A stretch of 64,000 nt of DNA. It comes from Sorangium cellulosum So ce56 (lineage in GTDB: Bacteria; Myxococcota_A; Polyangia; Polyangiales; Polyangiaceae). Positions within the stretch are counted from its first letter, which is position 1; each line of letters starts with the position of its first letter. This document shows, piece after piece, positions 1-8,357 of the stretch. Both the position numbers and the translations under genes were made by a program. Below the pieces are notes generated by a model. It ran no database searches. It had not been told where the DNA came from and saw nothing but the letters and a program-made list of their open reading frames with translations. The stretch lies in contig NC_010162.1 of assembly GCF_000067165.1 (NCBI RefSeq), positions 2,790,001 to 2,854,000 on the forward strand, read 5' to 3'.

Positions 1-641
1 GCGGCGACGGCGAGGTAGTCGCGGTCCGGGAACGCCGAGCCGTCCTCGAAGTGGACGCGGCCCTGCCAGCGCGCGGCGACCTGGGTGCCCGTGTTGAGGA
101 GCACGGCGGCGCTCGCGCGGGCGAGGACCTTCGCGGCCCAGAGCGCGCTCCGCTCCTCGCTGCGGTTGTACTCGGCGATGAAGCCGTGGACGCAGCCGGT
201 GCCGAAGATGAAGCCGTAGTGGGCGCCGATCTGCATCACGTGGCGCTCGACCCAGCGCAGCGGGTGCCGGCCGCGGTCGGTGTAGCGGGCGATGAGCCCC
301 GCGAGCAGGCCGTCGGGGCGCCCGCGCGGGACGCCCACGGCGTTGGCCACGGTGTTCATCGTCCCGCCGCGCAGGAAGGCGATCGGCGGCAGCGGCTCGT
401 TCTCGTAGACGTCGAGGAAGCCGGTGATGGTGACGTGGTTCGTGCCGTCGCCCCCGGAGATGCCGAGCACGTCGATGGAGAGCTTCCTGAAGTCCTCCGC
501 GATCCGGGCGAGGTCCTCGCGGGAGCGCGCGGCGCGGACGACGCCGTGGTCGCCGAGCGCGCGCGCGAGCCGGACCGCCGCGCGGGGATCGCTCAGGTTC
601 TGGCGCGAGCGGGGGTTGATGATGACGCCGATGCCGCCCAT
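1..641 (-). CDS. Diacylglycerol/lipid kinase family protein (C-terminus outside window)
   Basis: Only the first 213 residues are inside the window; the gene runs off the left edge. Near residue 63 is the GGDGT nucleotide-binding motif of the diacylglycerol kinase catalytic domain (PF00781), and about 30 residues later the companion GGTMNTVA motif. The protein opens with MGGIGVIINPRSR, the usual N-terminal strand of this fold. Family members phosphorylate diacylglycerol, sphingoid bases or related lipids with ATP in the cytosol or at the inner membrane face; the substrate cannot be told here. The ATG directly abuts the stop codon of the upstream gene on the same strand, so the two are probably co-transcribed. 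Confidence 0.85.
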   Translation of the reverse strand, partial: MGGIGVIINPRSRQNLSDPRAAVRLARALGDHGVVRAARSREDLARIAEDFRKLSIDVLGISGGDGTNHVTITGFLDVYENEPLPPIAFLRGGTMNTVANAVGVPRGRPDGLLAGLIARYTDRGRHPLRWVERHVMQIGAHYGFIFGTGCVHGFIAEYNRSEERSALWAAKVLARASAAVLLNTGTQVAARWQGRVHFEDGSAFPDRDYLAVA

Positions 642-1856
642 CTAGCGCCGGCCTCGCGGCGACTTCCACCGCGGGTTGAGGTGGACCCGCACGACGTCCG
701 CCATCAGGCCGAGGTGGGCGCAGTGATCGGGTTTGTCGTCGCCGGTGTACCCGCGGACGTGGAAGTCGCCGCGGTCGAAGCGCTGGATCATGTCGAGGCC
801 GAGCACGTCGGCGCGGGAGGAGCCCCTCGGCTTGCCCCGCAGCTGCCGCACGATGAAGTTCGCCGTCTCCGCCGTCGACGCGTAGCCGGGCGGCAGGATG
901 GAGGAGTGGCTCATGAACATGAACGCCTCGCCCGCCGCGGCGCGCCTCGCGAACGCGATGAACGGCTCGAGCTGCGCGACCTTGAGCTTGTGCTGCTGCT
1001 CGTCGGCGTACCCGGCGTGGAGCGAGTCGAGCAGCACGAGGGCGTCGACCCGCTTGCCGGCCGGCTGACGCAGGATCTGCTCGACGGCGCCGTAGCCCGC
1101 GCTCCACGACGAGAGGCCGAGCTTGCGGATGTAGGCCTTCTTCTTGCCGGTCTTCTTCGCGACGGCGCGCTCGATGCTGTCGAGCAGGTTCTCGAAGACG
1201 TACGGCGCCGAGAACGCGCTCGAGTACGCGCCCGAGCCGATGCCCAGATCGATGCCGACGAGGACGGCGCCCTCGGCGGTCTTGACGAACTCCTTCCGGA
1301 GCGCCTCGTGGCCGTGGAAGTGGATGATGACGTCGAAGCCGCCGCGCTTCGTGACCCCGCCCCGGTGGGGCATGATCATCTGCCCGATCGAGGGCGCGCG
1401 GGACCACCGGTCGTAGACGCCCCAGCCCGGATCGGGCGTCATGCACGGGTTGATGTCCCCGCGGCGCTTCTTGGAGGGGGTGGCGCGGCTGCTCGTCGCC
1501 CCGGGCCTGTCGCGCCGCGCCGCGCTGCGCTCGGCCGGAGCGCGCGCGTCCGAGGCCGCGCCGCCGGCGCCGCCCGCGCCCGACGGCGCGCCGGCCCCGG
1601 CGGCTCCGTCCGTCGGGGGCGCGCCGCCCTCCGCCGGAGGGCTGTCGGCCTGCGGCGCGGCGGCCGGAGGGCCATCGGCCTGCAGCGAGGCGGCGTGCGT
1701 CGCGGGCGGAGCGTCGTCGGCCTGCGGCGCGGCGGCCTTCGGAGCGGCCGTGTCCTGCGCTGCTGCAGGGGGCGCGGCGAGCCACCAGGTGGCGGCGAGC
1801 AGCGAGAGGAGCGCCCATCGCCCGGACGGCCGGCGGGCCTGCAGGGGGTGTCTCAT
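642..1856 (-). CDS. Exported alpha/beta-hydrolase-like protein
   Basis: The product is 404 aa. The N-terminus has a basic stretch and hydrophobic core ending in PPAAAQ, a good signal peptide. A long Ala/Pro-rich linker (about residues 35-130) follows, then a compact domain. That domain has a HFHGHE strand (oxyanion-type motif), SSWSAGYG as a probable nucleophile elbow (first Gly of GxSxG replaced), LLDSLH as a possible acid position and a late DHCAHLGL His, all of which suit an alpha/beta-hydrolase fold. The mature protein is probably periplasmic or surface-bound; its substrate is unknown. Its stop codon touches the start of the lipid kinase gene, implying an operon. The catalytic reading is inferred from motifs only. 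Confidence 0.7.
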   Translation of the reverse strand: MRHPLQARRPSGRWALLSLLAATWWLAAPPAAAQDTAAPKAAAPQADDAPPATHAASLQADGPPAAAPQADSPPAEGGAPPTDGAAGAGAPSGAGGAGGAASDARAPAERSAARRDRPGATSSRATPSKKRRGDINPCMTPDPGWGVYDRWSRAPSIGQMIMPHRGGVTKRGGFDVIIHFHGHEALRKEFVKTAEGAVLVGIDLGIGSGAYSSAFSAPYVFENLLDSIERAVAKKTGKKKAYIRKLGLSSWSAGYGAVEQILRQPAGKRVDALVLLDSLHAGYADEQQHKLKVAQLEPFIAFARRAAAGEAFMFMSHSSILPPGYASTAETANFIVRQLRGKPRGSSRADVLGLDMIQRFDRGDFHVRGYTGDDKPDHCAHLGLMADVVRVHLNPRWKSPRGRR

Positions 1857-2012
1857 GTCGGGAGCGCCTCCATTCCATGGAACGGCGTGCGGATCGAGCG
1901 CTCGGTGCAGGGCCGTCGCCGCGCTGTGTTCGCGGGGACACCCCGCGGGAGTTCCGTGGTCGTGCAGGGGGCAGGCGCGCCCCCCGCGCCGGCCGGCGTC
2001 ACCCTGGCGGCG

Positions 2013-3293
2013 TCACCCTGGCGGCGGCTTCCCGTGGGTGAGGGCGGCGCCCGCGTCGGCGGCGGCGAGGATGCGCTCCTCGGCCTGGGAGGCGAGCTTC
2101 TCGACCGCCGCGGCGGCGTCGGCGGGGGGCAGCGAGCGGAGGAACTGGATGAACTCGAGCTCGAGGCCGGGCTTCACGCCGCTCAGGACGAGCACGATGG
2201 GGATGGCCGGCTTCTCGACCTCGGCGAGCTCCGTGGTGCGGGCGCGCCAGCGGCCCGCGCCGAGGGCGAGGCGGAAGGCCCACTGCGCGCCGAGGCCGAT
2301 GAGGAGGCCCGCCATGACGCCCGCGACGAACAGGTCTGCGTCCCTCGGGGCGAGGAGGGCGGCGGAGAACCCGCCGATGGCGGCGCCGATCACGAGGCCG
2401 GGCTCGCCGCTGTTGTGCGCCGCGGCGGTCTTCAGGATCTCCGCGGCCTGCATGCCCGGGCGCCCGCTGCGGACCGCGTCGCGCAGCGGGAGCAGCGTCG
2501 CGAGGCGGCGCATCGAGGCGGCCCGCACGCCCAGGTAGCTGATGAAGAGGGCGCAGACCGTCAGCCCGACGCCGACGCTCACGGCCACGCGCCGCGAGAA
2601 GACGCCCTGAGGCAGCGGCTCGCGGACCATCGCGGTGAGCGCGCGATCCCGGTCGCGCTCCGCGTTCGCCTTGAACGCCGCCTCGGCGTCCTTCGTGGCC
2701 TGCGCGACCTTGTCGGCCTGGATGTCGGCGACGAGCGAGAGCAGCTGCTTCGCCGCCTCGAACTGCTCGGCCTCCGCGGCGCCCGGCGGCGTGATCGCGG
2801 CCGCCTTGGCGATGGCCTCCCAGGCGGGGATGGCGTTCACCCGAGCCCCGAGGAGCGCCTCGGTCGCCTCCCGGCAGCCCGCCAGGGTCTTGACCTGCTT
2901 GTAGAGCGGCTGGGCGGAGGCCCACGCGCCCTGCTTGTCCGGCTCCTTGGGCTTCGGCGGCGGCGGCGCGTTGCGGGGCGGGCGCCCCTTCGTGGACGTC
3001 GCCGGCGGCGGCGGCGCGGGGGGCGCCGCGCCCGGGTCGGGCATGCGCGCCGATTTCGCGGCCGCCTTGAACAGGTCGATCTCGACGATCAGCTTCTCGC
3101 CGGCGAGGGCGCACGCCCGCGCGGGCGCGACGCGGGCCTCGGCCTCCTCGGCCTGGCGCCGCGCGCCCGGGTCGGGGACGAGCCTGCCCTCCACGGTGAC
3201 GAGCCGGAGGACCGCCACGGCGATGCACAGGACGAGGATGGCCGAGGCGATGAAGGTGGCGCGGACCTCCTCGCGCCGGGTGTACTCGTTCAC
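2013..3293 (-). CDS. Hypothetical membrane protein with Ala/Pro-rich linker
   Basis: Product of 426 aa, not recognised. I chose the GTG start at 3293 because GAGGGAG lies 6 nt upstream and the protein then begins NEYTRREEVR directly before a transmembrane helix (about residues 14-35). A soluble segment follows, with a Pro-rich stretch near residue 90 and an Ala-rich, probably helical region. Three C-terminal hydrophobic segments come next, two of them glycine-rich (around GAAIGGFSAALLAP and AGVMAGLLIGLGAQ). A conserved-looking acidic tail ends HGKPPPG. A membrane scaffold or sensor is possible, but nothing assigns a function. It is transcribed away from the AmpG-like permease gene. Confidence 0.6.
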   Translation of the reverse strand: MNEYTRREEVRATFIASAILVLCIAVAVLRLVTVEGRLVPDPGARRQAEEAEARVAPARACALAGEKLIVEIDLFKAAAKSARMPDPGAAPPAPPPPATSTKGRPPRNAPPPPKPKEPDKQGAWASAQPLYKQVKTLAGCREATEALLGARVNAIPAWEAIAKAAAITPPGAAEAEQFEAAKQLLSLVADIQADKVAQATKDAEAAFKANAERDRDRALTAMVREPLPQGVFSRRVAVSVGVGLTVCALFISYLGVRAASMRRLATLLPLRDAVRSGRPGMQAAEILKTAAAHNSGEPGLVIGAAIGGFSAALLAPRDADLFVAGVMAGLLIGLGAQWAFRLALGAGRWRARTTELAEVEKPAIPIVLVLSGVKPGLELEFIQFLRSLPPADAAAAVEKLASQAEERILAAADAGAALTHGKPPPG

Positions 3294-3598
3294 GCTGGCT
3301 CCCTCGGAAAGACCGGAGATGGCCAAGGCGCCGGCCGGGTCGGCGCGAGGTCGGCGCGCTCGAGCGCGGCCGCACGGCCGGAGCGGCACGAAGCGCCACG
3401 ATCGGCGTCGCCGCCGTGACGGCAGGGGGACACCGAGGGAGCGTGAGCCCGTCGCATGCAGTTCACCGTTTAAACCAGATGCCGGACCGATACCACAGCG
3501 TCGCTCGCGATGGAGTCCGCTGCGTCCTCGCCGCCTCGCGGTCTCACGGCGTCGTGTTTGCCTCCACGATCGGGCGCGGCGGTCGGGGGTCCTGGAAC

Positions 3599-3627
3599 TT
3601 GCTCCGTCCCGGGGCGCATCGTGTAAG
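3599..3627 (+). promoter_or_regulatory. Possible sigma-70-type promoter of the AmpG-like gene
   Basis: TTGCTC (3599-3604) and TGTAAG (3622-3627) are 17 nt apart. Transcription would start about 7 nt downstream, just before the ATG at 3642. Each hexamer matches consensus only partly. It lies in the 348-bp divergent gap 3294-3641, in which I see no gene; the gap must also hold the promoter for the leftward gene. Confidence 0.3.
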
Positions 3628-3641
3628 GGTGCGGAGAAGGC

Positions 3642-4976
3642 GTGGAGGCTGCCGTTACATCCCACAAGCCCGTCGAGCCCGCGGTCCCGGCGCGCGCCGC
3701 GCTGCCCGAGCCGGGAGCGGAGGCGCCGAGGCGTGACGCCTCCTCCTCGGAGGCGCCCGGTGAGCCGGCGTCGTCCGGCGTGGCGGCGTCGTCGGGAGGG
3801 GCGAGCCGGGGCCTGTGGATCTCGTCGACCTACTTTGCCGAGGGCCTGCCCTACGCGATCGCGCACAAGGTGGCGGGGGAGTTCTTCACGGCGGCGGGGG
3901 CGAGCCTGGAGATCATCGGGCTGACGTCGCTCTACGGGCTCCCGTGGAACCTCAAGTTCCTCTGGAGCCCGCTGGTCGACCTCCACGGCAGCCCGCGGCG
4001 CTGGCTCGTGGGGGTCGAGATCGCGCTCGCCGCGATCGTCCTCGGGCTCGCTGCGGCGGCGGACAGCGGCGCGATATGGCTCGTGGCGGCGCTGTTCGGG
4101 GCGGTCGCGGTCGCCGCGGCGACGCACGACATCGCGGTCGACGGCTTCTACCTGCAGGCGCTCGACAAGGACGCGCAGGCCGCGTTCTCCGGGCTGCGGG
4201 TCGGCGCGTACCGGCTCGCGCTGCTCGCGGGCGCGCTGCTTGTCGCGTTCGCGGGCTGGGCGTCCTTTGGCGCGGCGTTCGCCGTCGCCGCAGGCGGGCT
4301 CGCGCTGCTCGCGATCGCGCACGCCGCGGGGCTGCCGCGCCCGGCCGCCACGCCCGGAGCCGGCGCCGCGCCAGGAGCGACCGGGCTGCGGCGCTACGTC
4401 GAGCCGTTCCGTGTGTACCTGCGGCAGCCGCAGATCGCGTCGAGCCTGGCGTTCATCCTCTGCTACCGAGCAGGGGACGCGCTCATGTTCGCGATGTCGT
4501 CGCCGCTGCTGAAGAGCCTCGGCCTCGACACGGCGGCGCGAGGCAACGTGGGCGGGGTCGGGACGGTCGCCTCGATCGCCGGCTCGATCCTCGGCGGGGT
4601 GATCATCAAGCGGTGGGGGCTCGCGCGGACCATCTTCCCGATCGCGCTCGTGCAGAGCCTGGCGATCCTGCTGTACGTGGCGCTCGCGTGGGCGAGGCCG
4701 GCGCTCCCGTGGGTCGTCGCGCTCGTCACGCTCGAGCAGCTCGCCGCCGGCGTCGGGACGGCGGTGCTCGCGGTGTTCCTGATGCGGCGCTGCGTGGACG
4801 GGTACAAGTCGTCGCACTTCGCGATCGGGTCGGCGCTCATGTCGGTCTCCGCGACGTTCGCCGGCAGCGTGAGCGGCTACCTGGCTGCCAGCGCGGGGTT
4901 CACGGCGTTCTTCGCGATCGCGTTCGCGGCGTCGATCCCGGGGGTCGTCCTGTCGCGCCTGGTGCCGCGGGACTAG
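3642..4976 (+). CDS. AmpG-like major facilitator superfamily permease
   Basis: The product is 444 aa: a disordered Ala/Pro/Ser-rich N-terminus of about 55 residues, then roughly twelve hydrophobic segments. The start of the membrane domain reads ISSTYFAEGLPYAIAH, then GLTSLYGLPWNLKFLWSPLVD, the signature of the AmpG family. AmpG transporters import GlcNAc-anhydromuropeptides for cell-wall recycling across the inner membrane. AmpG relatives in delta-proteobacteria are numerous and not all proven muropeptide carriers, so the substrate is inferred. The gene stands alone, with an intrinsic-terminator-like hairpin behind it. Confidence 0.75.
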   Translation: MEAAVTSHKPVEPAVPARAALPEPGAEAPRRDASSSEAPGEPASSGVAASSGGASRGLWISSTYFAEGLPYAIAHKVAGEFFTAAGASLEIIGLTSLYGLPWNLKFLWSPLVDLHGSPRRWLVGVEIALAAIVLGLAAAADSGAIWLVAALFGAVAVAAATHDIAVDGFYLQALDKDAQAAFSGLRVGAYRLALLAGALLVAFAGWASFGAAFAVAAGGLALLAIAHAAGLPRPAATPGAGAAPGATGLRRYVEPFRVYLRQPQIASSLAFILCYRAGDALMFAMSSPLLKSLGLDTAARGNVGGVGTVASIAGSILGGVIIKRWGLARTIFPIALVQSLAILLYVALAWARPALPWVVALVTLEQLAAGVGTAVLAVFLMRRCVDGYKSSHFAIGSALMSVSATFAGSVSGYLAASAGFTAFFAIAFAASIPGVVLSRLVPRD

Positions 4977-5014
4977 CATTGCTGCGGGAAGCTGCCCCGA
5001 ATCAGCAGAAGAAC

Positions 5015-5040
5015 CGCCAAGCGCGCCAAGGCCGCCAAGA
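5015..5040. repeat. Three tandem 9-mers carrying GCCAAG
   Basis: GCCAAG occurs at 5016, 5025 and 5034 with a regular 9-bp period between the permease gene and its terminator hairpin. The same arrangement is familiar as an interspersed intergenic repeat in several GC-rich phyla; only this copy is visible here. Confidence 0.5.
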
Positions 5041-5081
5041 GAAGAGGGGGAGGGCCATCCCGGCATTCCCCCTCTTCTTTT
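5040..5081 (+). terminator. Intrinsic terminator after the AmpG-like gene
   Basis: A perfect 12-bp stem pairs AGAAGAGGGGGA (5040-5051) with its complement at 5067-5078. The loop is 15 nt and a run of T follows to 5081. It lies about 65 bp after the permease stop. Confidence 0.7.
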
Positions 5082-5185
5082 CCCTGTGTCCTGGTTTCTT
5101 TGCGCCGTTGCGTTGAACTCTCTGTCCCGTGTCCGGACCTCCGGCGGGTGGAAGCCGGTAGATTGGACTCGTCCGCGCGATCCCG

Positions 5186-5974
5186 ATGCAAGAGCCCACG
5201 TCCGCCCTCTCCGAGCCGAAGGCGCGCGCCGACCGCGCGCTGAGCCTGACCTCCCTCGGCCTCCTGGCGCTCCAGGCCGCGCTCGACGCGCCCGCGTTCC
5301 CGCGCGCGACGCTCGCCGTCGCGGCGGCCGCGGCCCTGGTGGCGCTGCTCGCGGCCCGCGTGGCGCAGGGGCCGGCGCGCGCCGTCGCGGTGCTCGTGGC
5401 GTGCATCGTGGTGGCGATGCGCCTCGGCGTCGTCTGGCAGCTCGCCATGATCCTGGCGCTCGTGGCTTACGGCGGCCTCGCACGGCTCGCGCCCGCGCTG
5501 CGTCCGCCCGACGGCTGGCGCGCGGCCGGCGGGCTCCCGAAGCGCTGGACGGCGCTCGTCGGCGGCGTCACGCCGGTCGCGCTCGTCGGGTGGCTCGCGC
5601 TCGCCCGGCCCGACCTCCGCGACATCACCGGGTCGGAGCTGCTCCAGGTGTCGACGCCGGTGCTCCTCGCGGGAGGCGCGGTCTTCGCCGTGCTGAACGC
5701 CACGCTGGAGGAGGTGATCTGGCGCGGCGTACTCCAGCCGAGCCTCGCGGCGACGTGGGGCGCGCGCGTCGCGGTGGTCCTGCAAGCTGCCTCGTTCGGC
5801 GCGCAGCACGCGCACGGGTTCCCGCGGGGGCTGCTGGGCGTCTTCCTGGCGGGCAGCTGGGCCGTGATGCTGGGCCTCCTGCGGCAGCACGCCCGCGGGC
5901 TCCTCGCGCCCGTGCTCGCGCACATCGTCGCGGACGCGACGATCGCCGCCCTGGTGATCGGCATGCTCCGCTGA
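5186..5974 (+). CDS. CPBP-family intramembrane metalloprotease
   Basis: Product of 262 aa with about seven hydrophobic segments. Near residue 174 it has EEVIWRG (the EExxxR motif), followed by SFGAQHAHGFPRG (the FxxxH-type motif) and, close to the C-terminus, VLAHIVADA. Together these give the Glu/His set of the CPBP (CAAX protease/bacteriocin-processing, ABI) family, PF02517. Such enzymes are integral membrane endopeptidases; bacterial members are tied to bacteriocin processing or immunity, or have unknown substrates. The gene is followed six bases later by the convergent end of the PLD-like gene, so it is not part of that operon. Confidence 0.85.
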   Translation: MQEPTSALSEPKARADRALSLTSLGLLALQAALDAPAFPRATLAVAAAAALVALLAARVAQGPARAVAVLVACIVVAMRLGVVWQLAMILALVAYGGLARLAPALRPPDGWRAAGGLPKRWTALVGGVTPVALVGWLALARPDLRDITGSELLQVSTPVLLAGGAVFAVLNATLEEVIWRGVLQPSLAATWGARVAVVLQAASFGAQHAHGFPRGLLGVFLAGSWAVMLGLLRQHARGLLAPVLAHIVADATIAALVIGMLR

Positions 5975-5979
5975 GCGCG

Positions 5980-7395
5980 TCAGGGCCGGAGGCCGAGCAG
6001 CTCGAACGCGCTCAGCAGCGCCGAGCGCGCCCACGACCCCCGGCCGCGGGGCGCGCGCCGCGAGGCGGGCAGATCCCAGAGCCGCTCGAAGTGCGCCGCG
6101 AACGCGGCGACGAAGGCCGGATCGCGGGTCTCGAGGTCGGTCTCGAGCCACGCGCGCGAGAACGAGTTGGGCGTGAAGTTGGCCTGGCCGCCCACCAGCA
6201 TCGGCCGAGCGCCCAGCCGCGCCGCGGTCTTGAGGTGCATCATCGCCCCGCCGCGCGAGTCGTGCACGCGCAGCGCGAAGCGGTCCGGCCACCGCGCCTC
6301 GGCCTCGATCGCGCGGGTGATCCCGTGGTGGTTGACCAGGCTGCGGATGAGCCACGCCGCCGCGGGCGGCAGCGGGAGCGCGTCGATGGAGTCGATCAGC
6401 ACGCGCACCCGGGCGCCGCGCGCCGCCGCGCGCTCGAGCGCCTCGAGCATCGGCAGGTCCGAGAGGTACGTTGTCGCGACGAGGAGCTCGTCGCCGGCCT
6501 CCGCGCCGTCGAACAGGTCCGTGAGGCGCTCGCGGATCGCCTCGTGCTCGACGAGCGCGCACGTCTCGTCGTCCGTGGCGGTGAGCGCGCCGGGCGGCGG
6601 GAGAGGGACGCGCAGGCCGCCGGCGTACCCCGGCACCGGCGCGAGCGTGGGCGCCGGGGAGGCGCCCTCGGTCCCGAGATCGTCGGGCCCGCGCGCTGCG
6701 TCTGCGACGAGCGCGTGGAGCGCGGCGCGGCCCTCGGCGCCGATCGCCTGCGGAATGGTGAGCGCCTCGCCGATCGCCGCCATCGCGACGCGCCAGAGCC
6801 GGCGGGCGACGGCGCCCGTCAGCCAGAACAGGTTCTCGTGCCAGTCGAACGCCGCGTCGATGAAGTTGTGCGACGTGATCGCGCCGGCGCGCCCGCCGTC
6901 GATCACCAGGTTCTTCCGGTGATCCTCGACGTTGTGCAGCACCTGCCAGCGGTTCTGGTGCTCGACCCAGTCCTCGATCGGCACGCGCCCGCGCGCGTGG
7001 TCGAGGTGGAAGTTCATCCGGGGCAGGAGCCGGCGGCGCCGATCGAACCGCGCGCCGAACAGGCAGGCGTTCAGCACGAGGACGCCCGCGTCCGCGAGGC
7101 GACTCCGCACCAGCGCGCCGCGGCGGCGCGTCAGGGCGGGGTTCGCGGGCGTGTTGCTGTCCAGGATCACGACGACGGTCACGTCGGGCCGCGCGCGCCT
7201 CTTGGCGATGAGCCAGTCGGCGACCGTGTCGGCGTAGGGGAACGCGCCCGGGCGCGGCAGCAGCGTGGTCTGGTCGCCGTTCGCCGCGAAGAGGTACATC
7301 TGCAGGACGACGCTCCGCTCGGCGGCCTCGATGAGGTCGCGGCACGCGGAGAGGATGCCGTGGCTGTCGCCGATGTACGCGAGCCCGGAGCTCAC
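5980..7395 (-). CDS. Phospholipase D-like protein (two PLD half-domains, second degenerate)
   Basis: Product of 471 aa. It starts at GTG 7395, whose GTGA overlaps the stop of the AurF-like gene, so it is the last gene of that operon and translationally coupled. The first half has an intact HKD motif (H159, K161, D166 in HRKNLVID) followed by the TSHNF strand. The second half has H387 and K389 (MMHLKTAARL) and the following GGQANF strand, but the Asp of HxKxxxxD is missing. The PLD superfamily includes cardiolipin synthases, phosphodiesterases and nucleases; active enzymes normally need both HKD motifs. There is no signal peptide or membrane anchor. The job in the pathway, phosphodiester or phosphatidyl transfer, is inference. 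Confidence 0.8.
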   Translation of the reverse strand: MSSGLAYIGDSHGILSACRDLIEAAERSVVLQMYLFAANGDQTTLLPRPGAFPYADTVADWLIAKRRARPDVTVVVILDSNTPANPALTRRRGALVRSRLADAGVLVLNACLFGARFDRRRRLLPRMNFHLDHARGRVPIEDWVEHQNRWQVLHNVEDHRKNLVIDGGRAGAITSHNFIDAAFDWHENLFWLTGAVARRLWRVAMAAIGEALTIPQAIGAEGRAALHALVADAARGPDDLGTEGASPAPTLAPVPGYAGGLRVPLPPPGALTATDDETCALVEHEAIRERLTDLFDGAEAGDELLVATTYLSDLPMLEALERAAARGARVRVLIDSIDALPLPPAAAWLIRSLVNHHGITRAIEAEARWPDRFALRVHDSRGGAMMHLKTAARLGARPMLVGGQANFTPNSFSRAWLETDLETRDPAFVAAFAAHFERLWDLPASRRAPRGRGSWARSALLSAFELLGLRP

Positions 7396-8357
7396 GCGGG
7401 ATCCGTGCGCAGCGCGCGCCGCAGCGCCCAGCAGAGGGGCCGCGCCCCCGCGAGCCCGCGGCCCTCCAGCTTGCGCGTGAAGCTCTCGGTGCCCCAGCGA
7501 TCGGACTGCGTCGGGGCGCGCGCGCCGAGCCGCCGCCGCTGCGCGGCGTCGAGGCCCAGCTCGCTGCCGGCCGAGGCCACCAGGCGGCGCCAGGCGTCGC
7601 CGACCACGCCGTCGACGTACACGAGGAAGGGCAGCGCGAGGGCCGTCTGGATCGCGGCGAGCCAGCGCGGACAGCGCTCGTTCAGGTGCAGCAGCACGCG
7701 CTCGTCGATGGCGACGTGCGGCGCCTCCTCGCGCGCGTGCAGGGCCATGATCTCGGCGACGAGCGCCGCGCTCTGATCGGGCCGGGCCTCGATCGCCCGC
7801 GGCACGAAGAGCGTGATCTCCTCGAAGTACCACGCGAGCAGGAAGAACGTGCCCGCCGGGGCGAGGCGCAGCGCCGCGTCGTCGCCCCGGCCCCAGCGCA
7901 GGAAGCGCGGCGGGGCCGCGTCGGTCGGGTAGAGATCCGGCCGGAGCCTGTGCAGGAGCCGGCGGAACATCTCCGCGTGCGTGCGCTCCTCGGCGACGAA
8001 GCGGGCGACGACGGGCGCGGACAGGTACGGCGCGCGGTGGGCCGACCGCTCGAGGTACCGGATCACGTAGCCCTCGAAGTGGATGAACAGCTCGCACGTG
8101 AAGCACGCGAAGAGCCGGTTGATCGCGACGCGCTGGCGCTCGGTGAGCCCGAGGCCCGCGACGTCCATGTAGTGCGCCTCGGGGATCACCAGCGCTTCGG
8201 GCGGGATCGGGCGCGTCCAGTCGATGCGGTCCCAGCGCCGGCGCACCGCCGCGTCGAGCCGGTCCTCCCTCGCGGCGGCCTCTCCGTCGTGGGGCGGCGT
8301 GCGGGGGCTGCCTTCGTGGCCGGGGAGCCCGGGATCGGCGGAGAGCTGGAGTCTCAC
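7392..8357 (-). CDS. AurF-like diiron oxygenase
   Basis: Product of 321 aa. GTG start at 8357 overlaps the asparagine synthetase stop (GTGA). It shows an almost complete AurF (p-aminobenzoate N-oxygenase, PF11583) ligand set: E89, E124 and H127 in EERTH, E179/E180 in WYFEE, and H207, E211 and H214 in HAREEAPH. The spacing (35 residues E-E, then +3; H+4, +3) equals that of AurF. Characterised relatives oxidise amines to hydroxylamine or nitro compounds, and some hydroxylate carbon. The protein is cytosolic. Its operon with an asparagine synthetase and a heme-oxygenase-like protein suggests N- or C-oxidation of an amide or amine intermediate; the substrate is unknown. Confidence 0.8.
   Translation of the reverse strand: MRLQLSADPGLPGHEGSPRTPPHDGEAAAREDRLDAAVRRRWDRIDWTRPIPPEALVIPEAHYMDVAGLGLTERQRVAINRLFACFTCELFIHFEGYVIRYLERSAHRAPYLSAPVVARFVAEERTHAEMFRRLLHRLRPDLYPTDAAPPRFLRWGRGDDAALRLAPAGTFFLLAWYFEEITLFVPRAIEARPDQSAALVAEIMALHAREEAPHVAIDERVLLHLNERCPRWLAAIQTALALPFLVYVDGVVGDAWRRLVASAGSELGLDAAQRRRLGARAPTQSDRWGTESFTRKLEGRGLAGARPLCWALRRALRTDPA

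Noticed and set aside
51..3419. Very long plus-strand open frame (1122 codons)
   Set aside because: Arg/Ala/Glu-rich shadow of three well-supported minus-strand genes; the high GC content keeps antisense frames open.
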